A DNA stretch of 64,000 bases from Salipiger mangrovisoli. Lineage in GTDB: Bacteria > Pseudomonadota > Alphaproteobacteria > Rhodobacterales > Rhodobacteraceae. Made by a program: the position numbers and the translations under genes. Numbering within the stretch: the first letter of the stretch is position 1; the number at the start of each line of letters is the position of its first letter. Location: NCBI RefSeq assembly GCF_015223355.1, contig NZ_JADFFK010000007.1, positions 62,001 through 126,000 of the forward strand, in the 5' to 3' direction. This document shows positions 34,440 through 43,924 of the stretch, piece by piece. The notes below the pieces were generated by a model. That model saw only the letters and a program-made list of their open reading frames with translations, did no database searches and had not been told where the DNA came from.

Positions 34440-35882
34440 TCACGCCCGGGCGGAACGGGCGGGGGCGGGGGTGAATGCCGCATGCTGATCCCAGGGGTAG
34501 ATCCCCGGCGCGCGGTGCTGGCTGGCAAGACGCGGAATGTCCTGGTTCACCACGCCATCGGTCAGCGCCATCAGGTTGGGATTGGCGATCGGCGCGAGAT
34601 CGGGCGAAAGATAGCCCGATTTCACCACCAGCAGGCCCACCGTGCGCGGATCGAGGCCGAGCAGCGCGAAGTCGTCGAAGTTGTGGTAGGGTCGGCGCCG
34701 CGCCGCGAGAACCACGGTGATCCCGCCGGTCTTCACCACCGCCTGCGCAAAGGCACCGCCCGCGCCTTCGACGAGGTTCACCACGGTAAAGCGCGCCGTG
34801 GCGCTCTCGCCCGCGGGGTCGAGTTTCGCGCCGACGGTCAGAACCAGCTCTGCGCCGACACCGGCCCCGAAACAGGCCGTGACTGCCTCGGGATCGGTGA
34901 TCCCGGCGATCAGCGCATCCTGCCAGTCGCGCGCGATCAGCGCCTTCAGCACCAGCCCGTTGTCACCAACTCCGCCGCCCGTGGGGTTGTCGCCGCTCTC
35001 GGCGAGGATCACCGGCGCGGTTTTCGCCTGCGCCGCGATGTCGAGCATCTCGTCCAGCGGGCCGGTCACCGGGCCGAAGGCGAAAGTGCCGCGCGCGTCC
35101 CAATAGGCCTGTGCCAGCTCGGCGGCGACGGCCTCGGCCTCGGCGGCATCGGTGCCGGTTACGATGGCAGCAGCGGTGCCGCGCGGCTCGTCGGCCCAGA
35201 CGTAGCCGACCATCTGGTCGGCGGACCAGATGCCAGGGCGCGCGTCATGGACGGGCAGGGCGGCATAGAGCGATTTCGCCGGCTCGTCCTCGGTGGACGA
35301 GCGCTCGCCCGGCATCAGCACAGGGATCTTCGCCCAGGTGACAAAGGGCTTCGCGCCGGTCCGCAGGCAACGCAGGAGCATGTCCCAGGCGCGCTGCATG
35401 GTCTCGGCCACGTCGATATGCGGCGCGGTGCGATAGGCGGCGAACATGTCGATCTGGTCGATGATCCGCTGGCTGACGTTGCCATGCAGGTCGTAGCTGA
35501 CCGAGATCGGAACCTCGGGGCCGACCAGATCTCGCACGGCCTTGATCCAGTCGCCCTCGGCATCCCACATGCCATCGACATGCATCGCGCCATGCATGGC
35601 AAGGTAGACCCCGTCGAGCGGCAGCGCGGCCTCGAGCCGCGACAGCAGGTCGGCCTTGAAAGCCTCGTAGGCCGGACGGTCCACCGGCCCGCCCGGCACG
35701 GCACGGGCGTGCAGCAGCGGCAGGAGTTCCACATCGTCCTGCGGCAGGAAAGCGAAATAGGCCGAGGCAGTCAGCTCCGCGCCGCGCATCACGGTGAAAT
35801 CCTCTGCGCGGATGAGCACGGGGTTGTAGGTCGAGCATTCGGTGTGGATGCCGCCGACGGCGATCCTTTGCTTCGTGGTCAT
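34440..35882 (-). CDS. M81 (MlrC-like) metallopeptidase-family protein, first copy
   Basis: A 480-residue M81/DUF1485 protein. GGIHTECSTYNP at the N-terminus, LAMHGAM, SYDLHGN (metal-binding Asp-x-His) and ESGDNPTGGGVGDN mark the family. The only member of known function, microcystinase MlrC, cuts a linear peptide. Most members sit in catabolic loci for small molecules and may be amidohydrolases. It has no signal peptide. The second copy, at 47457, is divergent in sequence. It follows the regulator gene by 72 bp in the same operon. Confidence 0.86.
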   Translation of the reverse strand: MTTKQRIAVGGIHTECSTYNPVLIRAEDFTVMRGAELTASAYFAFLPQDDVELLPLLHARAVPGGPVDRPAYEAFKADLLSRLEAALPLDGVYLAMHGAMHVDGMWDAEGDWIKAVRDLVGPEVPISVSYDLHGNVSQRIIDQIDMFAAYRTAPHIDVAETMQRAWDMLLRCLRTGAKPFVTWAKIPVLMPGERSSTEDEPAKSLYAALPVHDARPGIWSADQMVGYVWADEPRGTAAAIVTGTDAAEAEAVAAELAQAYWDARGTFAFGPVTGPLDEMLDIAAQAKTAPVILAESGDNPTGGGVGDNGLVLKALIARDWQDALIAGITDPEAVTACFGAGVGAELVLTVGAKLDPAGESATARFTVVNLVEGAGGAFAQAVVKTGGITVVLAARRRPYHNFDDFALLGLDPRTVGLLVVKSGYLSPDLAPIANPNLMALTDGVVNQDIPRLASQHRAPGIYPWDQHAAFTPAPARSARA

Positions 35883-35954
35883 GGTGGTCTCTGGCCTGTT
35901 GGTCTGGCGTTGCGGGGCGGGCCGCTTGCGGTGCGGCCTCTTGGGAGGAGGGGG

Positions 35955-36818
35955 TCAGTCGCCCAGAAGCTGCCGGTCGTCGCCGTCGCGGTGGCGGATC
36001 AGGCTTTCCTTGATCCGGCGCAGGGTCGCGGCGCTCGCGGTGCGGTCGGTATAGGCGACGAGATTGGCGAGGATATCGACCACGGCAAGCATGGCATAGC
36101 GGGTCGAGGTGGGGCGGAAGATGTTCTCTCCCTCGGGCAGGTCAACGGCGAGCACGATGTCGGCGGCCGTGGCCACCGGGGAGCGCGACTGGGTGAGCGC
36201 TATGGTCTTCGCGCCCTGGTCGCGGGCCAGATCAAAGGCGCGTACCAGCTCGGCATTGCGCCCCGAGAAGGACGAGCCGATCACCACGTCGCGCTTGGTC
36301 AGTGCCGAGGCCTGCATCATCTGCATGCCATGGTCGGTCGAGGTGGTGATGCGTGCGCCGAGGCGGAACAGCCGGTTCTGCAGTTCGCTGACGATCATCG
36401 ACGAGTTGCCGCCAGAGCCGAAGGCATAGATCATCTCGGCCCGCGCGACGGTTTCCGCCGCGGCCTCGACCGCGGCCATGTCGAGCGTATCGTGCATGAC
36501 GAAGAGCGCCTTCTGCGCCTTGGTCACGATGTCCTCGGCCACCTCGACGGGCGTCGTGGACCGGGCCTCGGGGCGCAGGTAGCGCAGGCCGACGTAAGAG
36601 GACTTGGCCAGGGTGACCTTGAAGTCGGAGAAGGAGTTGCAGCCCAACCGGCGGCAGAAGCGGGTTACCGTCGGCGGAGACACTTCGGCCCTTGCGGCCA
36701 GGTCGGTGATCGAGGCATTGGTGGCAAAGTCGATGTCTTTCAGCACCAGGTCGGCGATGCGCTGCTCGGACTGCGAGAGTTTCAGCCCCTCCTGCATCAG
36801 GGTTGCAAAGATATCCAT
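35955..36818 (-). CDS. RpiR/MurR-family transcriptional regulator
   Basis: A 287-residue regulator with an N-terminal HTH_6 domain (residues 1-78; LSQSEQRIADLVL and SPPTVTRFCRRLGC) and a C-terminal SIS sugar-phosphate domain (about 120-255; IYAFGSGGNSSMI, VVIGSSFSGRNAELVRA). Regulators of this family sense phosphosugars such as GlcNAc-6-P or MurNAc-6-P. It heads an operon and sits beside the best copy of the operator (36880), so it is the likely regulator of the whole locus, itself included. GGAGGGG lies about eight bases before the ATG. Confidence 0.92.
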   Translation of the reverse strand: MDIFATLMQEGLKLSQSEQRIADLVLKDIDFATNASITDLAARAEVSPPTVTRFCRRLGCNSFSDFKVTLAKSSYVGLRYLRPEARSTTPVEVAEDIVTKAQKALFVMHDTLDMAAVEAAAETVARAEMIYAFGSGGNSSMIVSELQNRLFRLGARITTSTDHGMQMMQASALTKRDVVIGSSFSGRNAELVRAFDLARDQGAKTIALTQSRSPVATAADIVLAVDLPEGENIFRPTSTRYAMLAVVDILANLVAYTDRTASAATLRRIKESLIRHRDGDDRQLLGD

Positions 36819-36879
36819 CGCCCGTCCCCTCCGGCGGTTTCATCGGCTTCTAAGCGTCGCGGAAAAATGCGCCAGATCC

Positions 36880-36892
36880 GAAAATCATTTTC
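36880..36892. promoter_or_regulatory. Candidate RpiR operator O3a (perfect palindrome)
   Basis: GAAAATCATTTTC is a perfect 6-1-6 palindrome 61 bp upstream of the regulator gene. I derived the consensus from this copy. A TTGACA lies just right of it at 36902 but lacks a good -10 at 17 bp. Confidence 0.7.
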
Positions 36893-36953
36893 TTATTTTC
36901 GTTGACACTCTCGCATGGGACCGGGAGACTGGCCAGTGTTTTCGGCATATGAC

Positions 36954-36966
36954 GAAAATAATTTGC
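36954..36966. promoter_or_regulatory. Candidate RpiR operator O3b
   Basis: GAAAATAATTTGC, one mismatch, lies 27 bp upstream of the NTF2-like gene and exactly 74 bp from O3a. Confidence 0.6.
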
Positions 36967-36993
36967 AACATTCCAAGAGAAGAGGCCGCAGGA

Positions 36994-37479
36994 ATGCGTG
37001 ATCCGATGCAGAACCCCTTCGGGCCCGAGGACCGCGCCCGCCATGCCATTTGGCAGATGCTCGTGTCGCGCGACATCGATGCCTTCATCGGGGCCGACTG
37101 GGGCATGATCGAGGCTGATTTCATCCCCGAGAACTTCATCGGGATGAACGGCAACTTCGATGCCGATCCGCAAAACTGGACGCTCTCCTTCGCCGCGCTC
37201 GACGCCTATCGCGACGAATGGCTGCGCCAGGCCGCCGAGGCGCAGAAAACCGTCTATGCCGAGGACCAGCGCGCCGGCATCTTCCGGGCGACGAAGCTCG
37301 AGGAGATCGAGATCGACGGGCCGGTCGCGCTGGTGCGCAAGAAGTTCGACGGCACGATCAAGCGCGCCGATGGCGGCGAGGACCGGCTGCTGTGGCAGAC
37401 CCTCTACACCTGCCGCGAGACGCCGCACGGCTGGAAGATCGCCGGATTCGTGGGCTACCTGCCCTACGGGGGGCACTGA
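36994..37479 (+). CDS. NTF2/SnoaL-like protein
   Basis: A 161-residue protein with an apparent SnoaL/NTF2-like fold: an N-terminal helix (RARHAIWQMLVSRDIDAFI) and a C-terminal beta sheet ending in LWQTLYTCRETPHGWKIAGFVGYLPYG. Such domains bind small ligands, and some are isomerases or dehydratases. It overlaps the DSD1-type gene by one base (TGATG), which points to a joint role. The ATG at 36994 was chosen because the next upstream ATG (36950) would run through the operator. Function is unknown. Confidence 0.75.
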   Translation: MRDPMQNPFGPEDRARHAIWQMLVSRDIDAFIGADWGMIEADFIPENFIGMNGNFDADPQNWTLSFAALDAYRDEWLRQAAEAQKTVYAEDQRAGIFRATKLEEIEIDGPVALVRKKFDGTIKRADGGEDRLLWQTLYTCRETPHGWKIAGFVGYLPYGGH

Positions 37480-38576
37480 TGTCTGAGATCGCGAACATCT
37501 GGCCCGCCCCCGGCACGCCGCTCACCCAGCTTCTGACCCCGCTGCCGGTCATTGACGAGGCGCGCATGGCCGCCAACATCGCCCGCGCGCAGGCACATAT
37601 GGACAGCCTCGGCCGGGCTTTCCGTCCGCATATCAAGACCCACAAGCTGCCGCAGGTCGCGCGTGCGCAGGTCGAGGCGGGTGCGGTGGGGATCAACTGC
37701 CAGAAGGTGACCGAGGCAGAGGTCTTCGCCGAGGCGGGCTTCGACGATATCCTGATCACCTACAATATCCTTGGCACCGCGCGGCTGGCGCGGCTCAAGG
37801 CGCTGAACACGAAGGTCGGGCACCTGTCGGTGACGGCGGACAGCTCCGAGGTGGTGGCCGGGCTTGCGGCGACCTTCGGAGCCGAAGAGCCTCTCACGGT
37901 GCTGGTCGAATGCGACACGGGGGGCAAGCGCTGCGGCGTGCAGACACCCGAGGCGGCGGCGGCGCTGGCGGGCGAGATCGCGGCAGCCGAAGGGCTGCGC
38001 TTTGGCGGGCTGATGACCTACCCGGCCCCCGGCGGGGCGGCGGCGGTCGAGGGCTTCGTGACCGGAGCCAAGGCGCTGCTGTACGCGGCCGGGCTCGATT
38101 GCCCTGTGGTGACGGTTGGCGGCACGCCGGACTTCTATGCCGCCGGAGACATCCCCTCGGCCACCGAGCACCGCGCCGGGACCTATGTCTACAACGACCG
38201 CGCCATGGTGCGGGCGGGCCACGCCAGCCTTGACGACTGCGCCATGCACATCCTCGTCACCGTGGTCTCGCGCCCGACGCCGGACCGGGCGGTGATCGAC
38301 GCGGGATCGAAGGCGCTGACCTCGGACCTGCTGGGGTTCGAGGACCACGGGCTCGTCGTCGAATACCCCGGTGCGCGGATCACCGGCCTGTCCGAAGAGC
38401 ATGGCGTGGTCGACCTCTCGGGCATAGCGGGCGACGGGCCGAAGGTGGGTGACGTGCTGCGGATCGTTCCCAACCACACCTGCGTGGTCACCAATCTCTT
38501 CGACCGCATGGTGTTTCACGACGGCGCGGCCGTGACGCGGGTGCTGGAGGTGGCGGCGCGCGGCACCGTCTGGTGA
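37479..38576 (+). CDS. DSD1-family PLP enzyme (D-threonine aldolase / D-serine dehydratase-like)
   Basis: A 365-residue alanine-racemase-fold PLP enzyme. The cofactor Lys is K53 in RPHIKTHK, and the C-terminal metal pair H333/C335 (PNHTCVVTN) is conserved, as in zinc- or manganese-dependent D-serine dehydratase, D-threonine aldolase and 3-hydroxy-D-aspartate enzymes. It acts on a D-beta-hydroxy amino acid or a related amine and would yield 2-aminoacrylate-type intermediates that the co-regulated RidA could clear. Substrate is not decidable from sequence. It is translationally coupled to the NTF2-like gene. Confidence 0.87.
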   Translation: MSEIANIWPAPGTPLTQLLTPLPVIDEARMAANIARAQAHMDSLGRAFRPHIKTHKLPQVARAQVEAGAVGINCQKVTEAEVFAEAGFDDILITYNILGTARLARLKALNTKVGHLSVTADSSEVVAGLAATFGAEEPLTVLVECDTGGKRCGVQTPEAAAALAGEIAAAEGLRFGGLMTYPAPGGAAAVEGFVTGAKALLYAAGLDCPVVTVGGTPDFYAAGDIPSATEHRAGTYVYNDRAMVRAGHASLDDCAMHILVTVVSRPTPDRAVIDAGSKALTSDLLGFEDHGLVVEYPGARITGLSEEHGVVDLSGIAGDGPKVGDVLRIVPNHTCVVTNLFDRMVFHDGAAVTRVLEVAARGTVW

Positions 38577-38606
38577 ATGCCCATGTGCCGGGCGGCAGGC
38601 GGAAGC

Positions 38607-39494
38607 ATGGACCATCCGGACGAGTTCGCACTTGAGGACGCGGCCGTCGCCCGCCTGTTGCGCGCGCAGGCGCCGGGCTGGGCCGCGTTGCCGGTGCGCC
38701 GGATTGGCTCCTCGGGGACCGACAACGCGATCTACCGGCTGGGAGAGCGGCTTTGCCTCCGGGTGCCGCGAAGGCCGTCCGCGGTGGGCCTGCTGGCCAA
38801 TGAGATGGACTGGCTGCCGCGTCTCGGCAGCCTGCCGCTGGAGGTGCCGCACCTCAGGCTCCGCGGGCGCGGGGACACGGCCTCGGTGCCCGATTTCGCC
38901 GTTTTCGACTGGTTGGAGGGCGGTATCGCCTCGATGGCGGCAATTGCCGACTGGCCAGAGGCGGCGCGGCGGCTCGCGGCCTTCCTCGGTGCTTTGAAGA
39001 AGAAGGATACGCGGGCCGCGCCGCGTGCGGGCGAGAGCAATCACAGGCGCGGCGTGGCGCTTGGGGACCTGAGCCCGGTGACGCGCGATTGCATCGACCT
39101 TCTGGCGGACGAGATCGACGCTGCGCGTGCCCGGCGGCTCTGGGAGTCGGCCTGTGCCGCGGTGTTCCGGGGGCCGGCGGTCTGGCTGCACGGCGATCTC
39201 AAGGCCGACAATCTCATCGCCCGCGACGGCGCGCTTTGTGGCGTCATCGACTGGGGGCTGGCGGCGGTCGGCGATCCGGCGGTGGACTGCGCGGCGGCAT
39301 GGTCCTGGGTCGCCCCCTCGGCCCGCGATGTCTTTCGCGACGCGCTGAATGTCGATGATGCGGAGTGGCTTCGCGCGCGGGGATGGGCGCTCTACGCTGC
39401 GGTCGTTGCGTTGAGCCACTATCGCGGCGGCGGCAACGAGGCGCTATGCCGCCAGTCGCGGCAGACCCTCGCGCGGCTGGACCTGCTGCGCTAA
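38607..39494 (+). CDS. APH-type phosphotransferase (small-molecule kinase)
   Basis: A 295-residue aminoglycoside-phosphotransferase/choline-kinase-fold protein. WLHGDLKADNLI is the catalytic loop with Asp and Asn, and CGVIDWGLAAVGDPAVD the metal-binding DFG-equivalent. As the third gene of a catabolic operon it more likely phosphorylates a sugar or amino alcohol than a drug. Start at 38607 (GGCGGAAGC just upstream) is preferred over ATG 38577, which directly follows the previous stop and has no ribosome-binding site. A strong terminator follows. Confidence 0.8.
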   Translation: MDHPDEFALEDAAVARLLRAQAPGWAALPVRRIGSSGTDNAIYRLGERLCLRVPRRPSAVGLLANEMDWLPRLGSLPLEVPHLRLRGRGDTASVPDFAVFDWLEGGIASMAAIADWPEAARRLAAFLGALKKKDTRAAPRAGESNHRRGVALGDLSPVTRDCIDLLADEIDAARARRLWESACAAVFRGPAVWLHGDLKADNLIARDGALCGVIDWGLAAVGDPAVDCAAAWSWVAPSARDVFRDALNVDDAEWLRARGWALYAAVVALSHYRGGGNEALCRQSRQTLARLDLLR

Positions 39495-39526
39495 CCATCG
39501 CGCCGGGGACGGGTGCCCGAACGGCG

Positions 39527-39553
39527 AAGCCCCCGCTGACCGAGCGGGGGCTT
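39527..39553 (+). terminator. Strong rho-independent terminator
   Basis: A perfect 11-bp stem AAGCCCCCGCT/AGCGGGGGCTT with a 5-nt loop, followed by CTTCTGCCTTTTCC. It ends the NTF2-DSD1-APH operon and may also stop the convergent ABC operon. Confidence 0.88.
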
Positions 39554-39588
39554 CTGCCTTTTCCTTGCCTTGCCGGCAGCGCAGGTGG

Positions 39589-40713
<1,125 letters not shown>

Positions 40714-40784
40714 GGGAGATTCCTTTCCTATTCAAGCGGTCCGGACCCGAGGGTCCGGACCATGAGAACCCGGACGGGCTCAGA

Positions 40785-41993
40785 TCACTCGAGTTCGTTG
40801 AGCGCGGCGTCGGCCTTGGCCAGCGCGTCGGCGGGCTCGGCGGCGCCGGTGACGACCGATTGCACCATCTCGATCATGACGTTCTGGAAGCCGCGGTAGT
40901 CGGTGAACAGCGGCTCCGGACCGCCGAACTCGATGCCATCGATATAGGGTGCCCAATAGGGGTTCTCGGCGACCAGCGCGTCGATCTTGGCCGAGGGGCG
41001 CAGCGGGGTCAGGCCCTCGGCGAGGTCATACTCTTCCTGCGCTTCCGGCGCGGTGAGGAACTTGGCCAGTTCCATCGCCTTTTCCTCGTAGCCGGTGCCC
41101 GAGAAGACGGCGAGGCTGTCGGTGATCAGCAGCGTGCCGGGGCCCTGGGCTTCGGGGCCAAGCGGCAGGTTGGCGACACCCCAGTCGATGTCGGTGTCCT
41201 GCAGGCGCGAGACGGCGCCGATCGAGGCGTGCATCATCGCCACCCCGCCGTCGAGGAAGATCGCGCGGACCTCGTTCTGCTCGTAGGCGGTCGGGCCTTC
41301 CTCGGAATAGGGGACCAGCGCCTTGTAGGCTTCCAGCGCCGCGAGGTTCTGCGGCGAGTTCAGGACGATGTTGCCCTCGGCATCCACGATCTGGCCGTTG
41401 TTGGTGTACACCCAGTGCAGGAACTGGTGCATGGTGTTGTCGAAGGTCTTGGCGACGAGGCCGAAACCGGCGCTGTCGGTCTTCTCGGTCACGGCCTTGG
41501 CGGCATCGATCACCTCGGCCCAGGTCGCGGGCGGGGTTTCGGGGTCGAGCCCGGCTTCCTTGAAGAGGTCCTTGTTCCAGTAGAACGCCTTGGTCGAGAA
41601 GGCGACGGGCACGCCCCACTGTTCGCCTTGGTAGGTCACCGTGTCGACCACGTTGGGGAAGTAGGAGGCCTTCTCCTCGTCGCTCATCGGCACCGGCTCG
41701 ATCAGGCCGAACTCGGCGAATTCCTTCAGCGTGCGCGATCCGACATAGGCCAGGCCCACCGGGGTGCCGGCGACGGCGAGCGTGGTCACCTTGTCCTGGC
41801 ACTGGCCCCAGCCGACGACCTCGGGGGCAACGGTCCAGCCCTCGTTTTCGGCTTCCCATTGGTCGATATACTTCTGCTGGACCGGGTTCATGTTGTCGCC
41901 GCAGACGATCATCGTGATCTCTTCGGCCATCGCGGGCATCGCTGCGGTCAGCGCGACGAGCGCGGCGCCGGTGCGAAGAAGGGTCTTGGTCAT
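40785..41993 (-). CDS. Extracellular solute-binding protein (family 1, sugar)
   Basis: A 402-residue periplasmic binding protein. The signal peptide ends in MPAMA-E near residue 23. The mature part shows SBP_bac_1 features (W-N-KDLFKEAGLDPETPPATW, AMMHASIGAV). Aromatic residues such as the WAPYIDGIEF segment suit a saccharide ligand. GGAGAG lies eight bases before its ATG. It sits downstream of the two permease genes with a 189-bp gap containing hairpins, so it may be made at a different level from the permeases. Ligand is not known; the operon suggests an amino-sugar-containing compound. Confidence 0.9.
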   Translation of the reverse strand: MTKTLLRTGAALVALTAAMPAMAEEITMIVCGDNMNPVQQKYIDQWEAENEGWTVAPEVVGWGQCQDKVTTLAVAGTPVGLAYVGSRTLKEFAEFGLIEPVPMSDEEKASYFPNVVDTVTYQGEQWGVPVAFSTKAFYWNKDLFKEAGLDPETPPATWAEVIDAAKAVTEKTDSAGFGLVAKTFDNTMHQFLHWVYTNNGQIVDAEGNIVLNSPQNLAALEAYKALVPYSEEGPTAYEQNEVRAIFLDGGVAMMHASIGAVSRLQDTDIDWGVANLPLGPEAQGPGTLLITDSLAVFSGTGYEEKAMELAKFLTAPEAQEEYDLAEGLTPLRPSAKIDALVAENPYWAPYIDGIEFGGPEPLFTDYRGFQNVMIEMVQSVVTGAAEPADALAKADAALNELE

Positions 41994-42182
41994 TGCTTTT
42001 CTCTCCTGTTGGTGCCCTTCGGGGGCGGGCCGGGTTTCTCCGCTCCGGCGGCGGGCCTTTCTGGCGTCCCCTCTTGCGAGGTGGTCTTTCGCTGCCCCCT
42101 TGGCCGGGAGCAGCCGGTCACCCCCTCCCTGGGGGCCTTGGTGGGCCTCCGCGCGCAGCGCGGCAGCCGGGCCTTGCGCCGC
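41994..42182. other. Gap between permease and binding-protein genes
   Basis: This GC-rich 189-bp stretch lies inside the ABC operon. It includes the perfect hairpin CCGCGC-GCA-GCGCGG (42149-42163) just past the permease stop. It may be an RNA-stabilising element or hold a separate promoter for the binding protein. No operator copy and no gene are seen. Confidence 0.45.
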
Positions 42183-43043
42183 CTACTGCTTCACCGCACC
42201 GGCGGTCAGGCCGGCCACGAGGTAGCGTTGCAGCGCGAAGATCAGGATCATGGCCGGCGTGATGCCGACGAAGCTGGCGGCCATGAGCTCGTTCCAGATC
42301 ACCTCCTGGCGACCGAAATAGGCATAGAGCCCGATCGGCAGCGGCATGAACTCGGTCTTGGAGTTGAAGGTCAGCGCGAAGATGAACTGCTGGGCGTAGG
42401 CGCCGATGAAGGTGGTGATGGCGACCACGGTGATCCCCGGCATCGCCAGCGGCAGGATCACCCGGCGCAGGATGTAGAAGTGGCTCGCGCCGTCTACATA
42501 GGCGGCCTCGTCCAGCTCGCGCGGGATACGGCGCATGTAGGTCGAGAGCAGCCAGATCGCGGTGGGGATGAGGAAGGCCACGCCCGGCACGATCATCGCC
42601 CAATAGGTGTTGAGCATGCCGTAGGCGCGCATCAGCCGGAACAGCGGGATCAGCAGCACCGCGCCCGAGAACATGTTCACCGCCAGGAAGGCACCGAGCA
42701 GCGTGCCCGAGCCGCGGAAGCTGATCCGGGCAAAGGCGTAGGAGGCGGGCACCACGAGCAGCAGCACCACAACGGTGATCACCGTCGAGATGAAGAAGGA
42801 GTTGAAGATGTAGCGGCCGAACTCCGGCACGCTTTCCCACATGGTGAAGTAGGCCTTGAACGAGCCGTTCTCGGGCAGGAACTTGTAGGGCGTCGAGAAC
42901 AGCAGCCCGAGCGGCTTCAGCGAGACCAGGAAGCCCTCGATGAAGGGGGCCAGCACGAAGAACAGGAACACGAAGATGCCGCAGTACATCAGGACCACTT
43001 CCCACCAGCGGTAGCGGTCGATCATGGCGTTTTTCTTCATCAT
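42183..43043 (-). CDS. Carbohydrate ABC transporter permease (MalG type)
   Basis: A 286-residue inner-membrane protein with six helices. The cytoplasmic EAA loop for ATPase contact reads ELDEAAYVDGASHFYILRRVILPLAMPG. It pairs with the MalF-type permease encoded upstream; the start ATG overlaps that gene's stop by four bases. AGAGGA lies upstream at suitable spacing. Confidence 0.92.
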   Translation of the reverse strand: MMKKNAMIDRYRWWEVVLMYCGIFVFLFFVLAPFIEGFLVSLKPLGLLFSTPYKFLPENGSFKAYFTMWESVPEFGRYIFNSFFISTVITVVVLLLVVPASYAFARISFRGSGTLLGAFLAVNMFSGAVLLIPLFRLMRAYGMLNTYWAMIVPGVAFLIPTAIWLLSTYMRRIPRELDEAAYVDGASHFYILRRVILPLAMPGITVVAITTFIGAYAQQFIFALTFNSKTEFMPLPIGLYAYFGRQEVIWNELMAASFVGITPAMILIFALQRYLVAGLTAGAVKQ

Positions 43044-43924
43044 GTCGTCATCCTCTTCGACAGCTTGGTGATGGCGCGGAAGTAGAGCAGCGCGAAGGCC
43101 GACAGGAACAGGCAGATGACCACCGCGCGCGCCGCACCCTCGCCGAATTTCTTGGAGCCGAGCGCGGTCGAATAGGTGTCGATGATCATTGTCGTGGTCG
43201 ATCCCGAGGGGCCGCCCTGGGTGAGGATCCAGATCGGATCGAAGGAGTTGAAGGTCGAGATCAATGAGATCATCGACATGGTGATCGCCGCCGGGAAGAT
43301 CATCGGCAGGGTGATGCGGCGCATCCGGTAGAAGCGGCTGGCACCATCTGTCCAGGCGGCCTCGTGCAGGTCCTGCGGCACCGATTGCACGGCGGCGAGC
43401 ATGTACATGGTCACCATCGGCACGCCGATCCACACGTCGGTGATGATCGTCGCCCAGAAGGCGGTGTTGCCATAGGCCAGGAAGGCCACCGGCCCGTCGA
43501 CCAGCCCGAAGCGCTGGAGCAGGCCCGAGATCATCCCGAACTGGCCGTTGTACATCCAGCCCCACATGAAGATGCCGATTGCCATGGGCACGATCCACGG
43601 CGGCATGGTCAGGATGCGAAAGAGCGCGCGGCCGGGCAGGGCGGCGTTGAGCAGCATCGCCCCGCCGGTGCCGATGATCATCTTGATCGAGACCGACAGG
43701 AAGGTCCAAAGGAAGGTGCGGCCGATGATGGTCGCGAACTCCGCGTCGAAGATCTTGGCGTAATTCTCCCAGCCGATGTAGTCGGTCGTGCGGCGCAGCG
43801 AGGCGTTGGTGAAGGACAGATTCACTGTCTGGAGCAGGGGGTAGACGACGATGGCGGCGACATAGGCAAGCGCGGGGATCAGCAGGATCCAGGCAAAGAT
43901 GACGGCTGACTTCTGTCCGGGCAT
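43040..43924 (-). CDS. Carbohydrate ABC transporter permease (MalF type)
   Basis: A 294-residue permease with six helices; the EAA loop is DLHEAAWTDGASRFYRMRRITLPMI and the C-terminal gate region reads SFDPIWILTQGGPSGSTTT, which is typical of MalF/UgpA-like subunits. It overlaps the preceding Gfo/Idh gene by one base (TGATG) and the MalG-type gene by four, so all three are translationally coupled. Confidence 0.92.
   Translation of the reverse strand: MPGQKSAVIFAWILLIPALAYVAAIVVYPLLQTVNLSFTNASLRRTTDYIGWENYAKIFDAEFATIIGRTFLWTFLSVSIKMIIGTGGAMLLNAALPGRALFRILTMPPWIVPMAIGIFMWGWMYNGQFGMISGLLQRFGLVDGPVAFLAYGNTAFWATIITDVWIGVPMVTMYMLAAVQSVPQDLHEAAWTDGASRFYRMRRITLPMIFPAAITMSMISLISTFNSFDPIWILTQGGPSGSTTTMIIDTYSTALGSKKFGEGAARAVVICLFLSAFALLYFRAITKLSKRMTT

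Noticed and set aside
33621-36905. Open plus-strand frame of over 1000 codons
   Set aside because: Antisense to the MFS, M81 and RpiR genes; the translation is His/Arg/Gly-rich low-complexity sequence typical of a shadow frame.
36902-36930. TTGACA as a sigma-70 promoter for the NTF2-like operon
   Set aside because: No acceptable -10 element lies 16-18 bp downstream, so I did not list a promoter.
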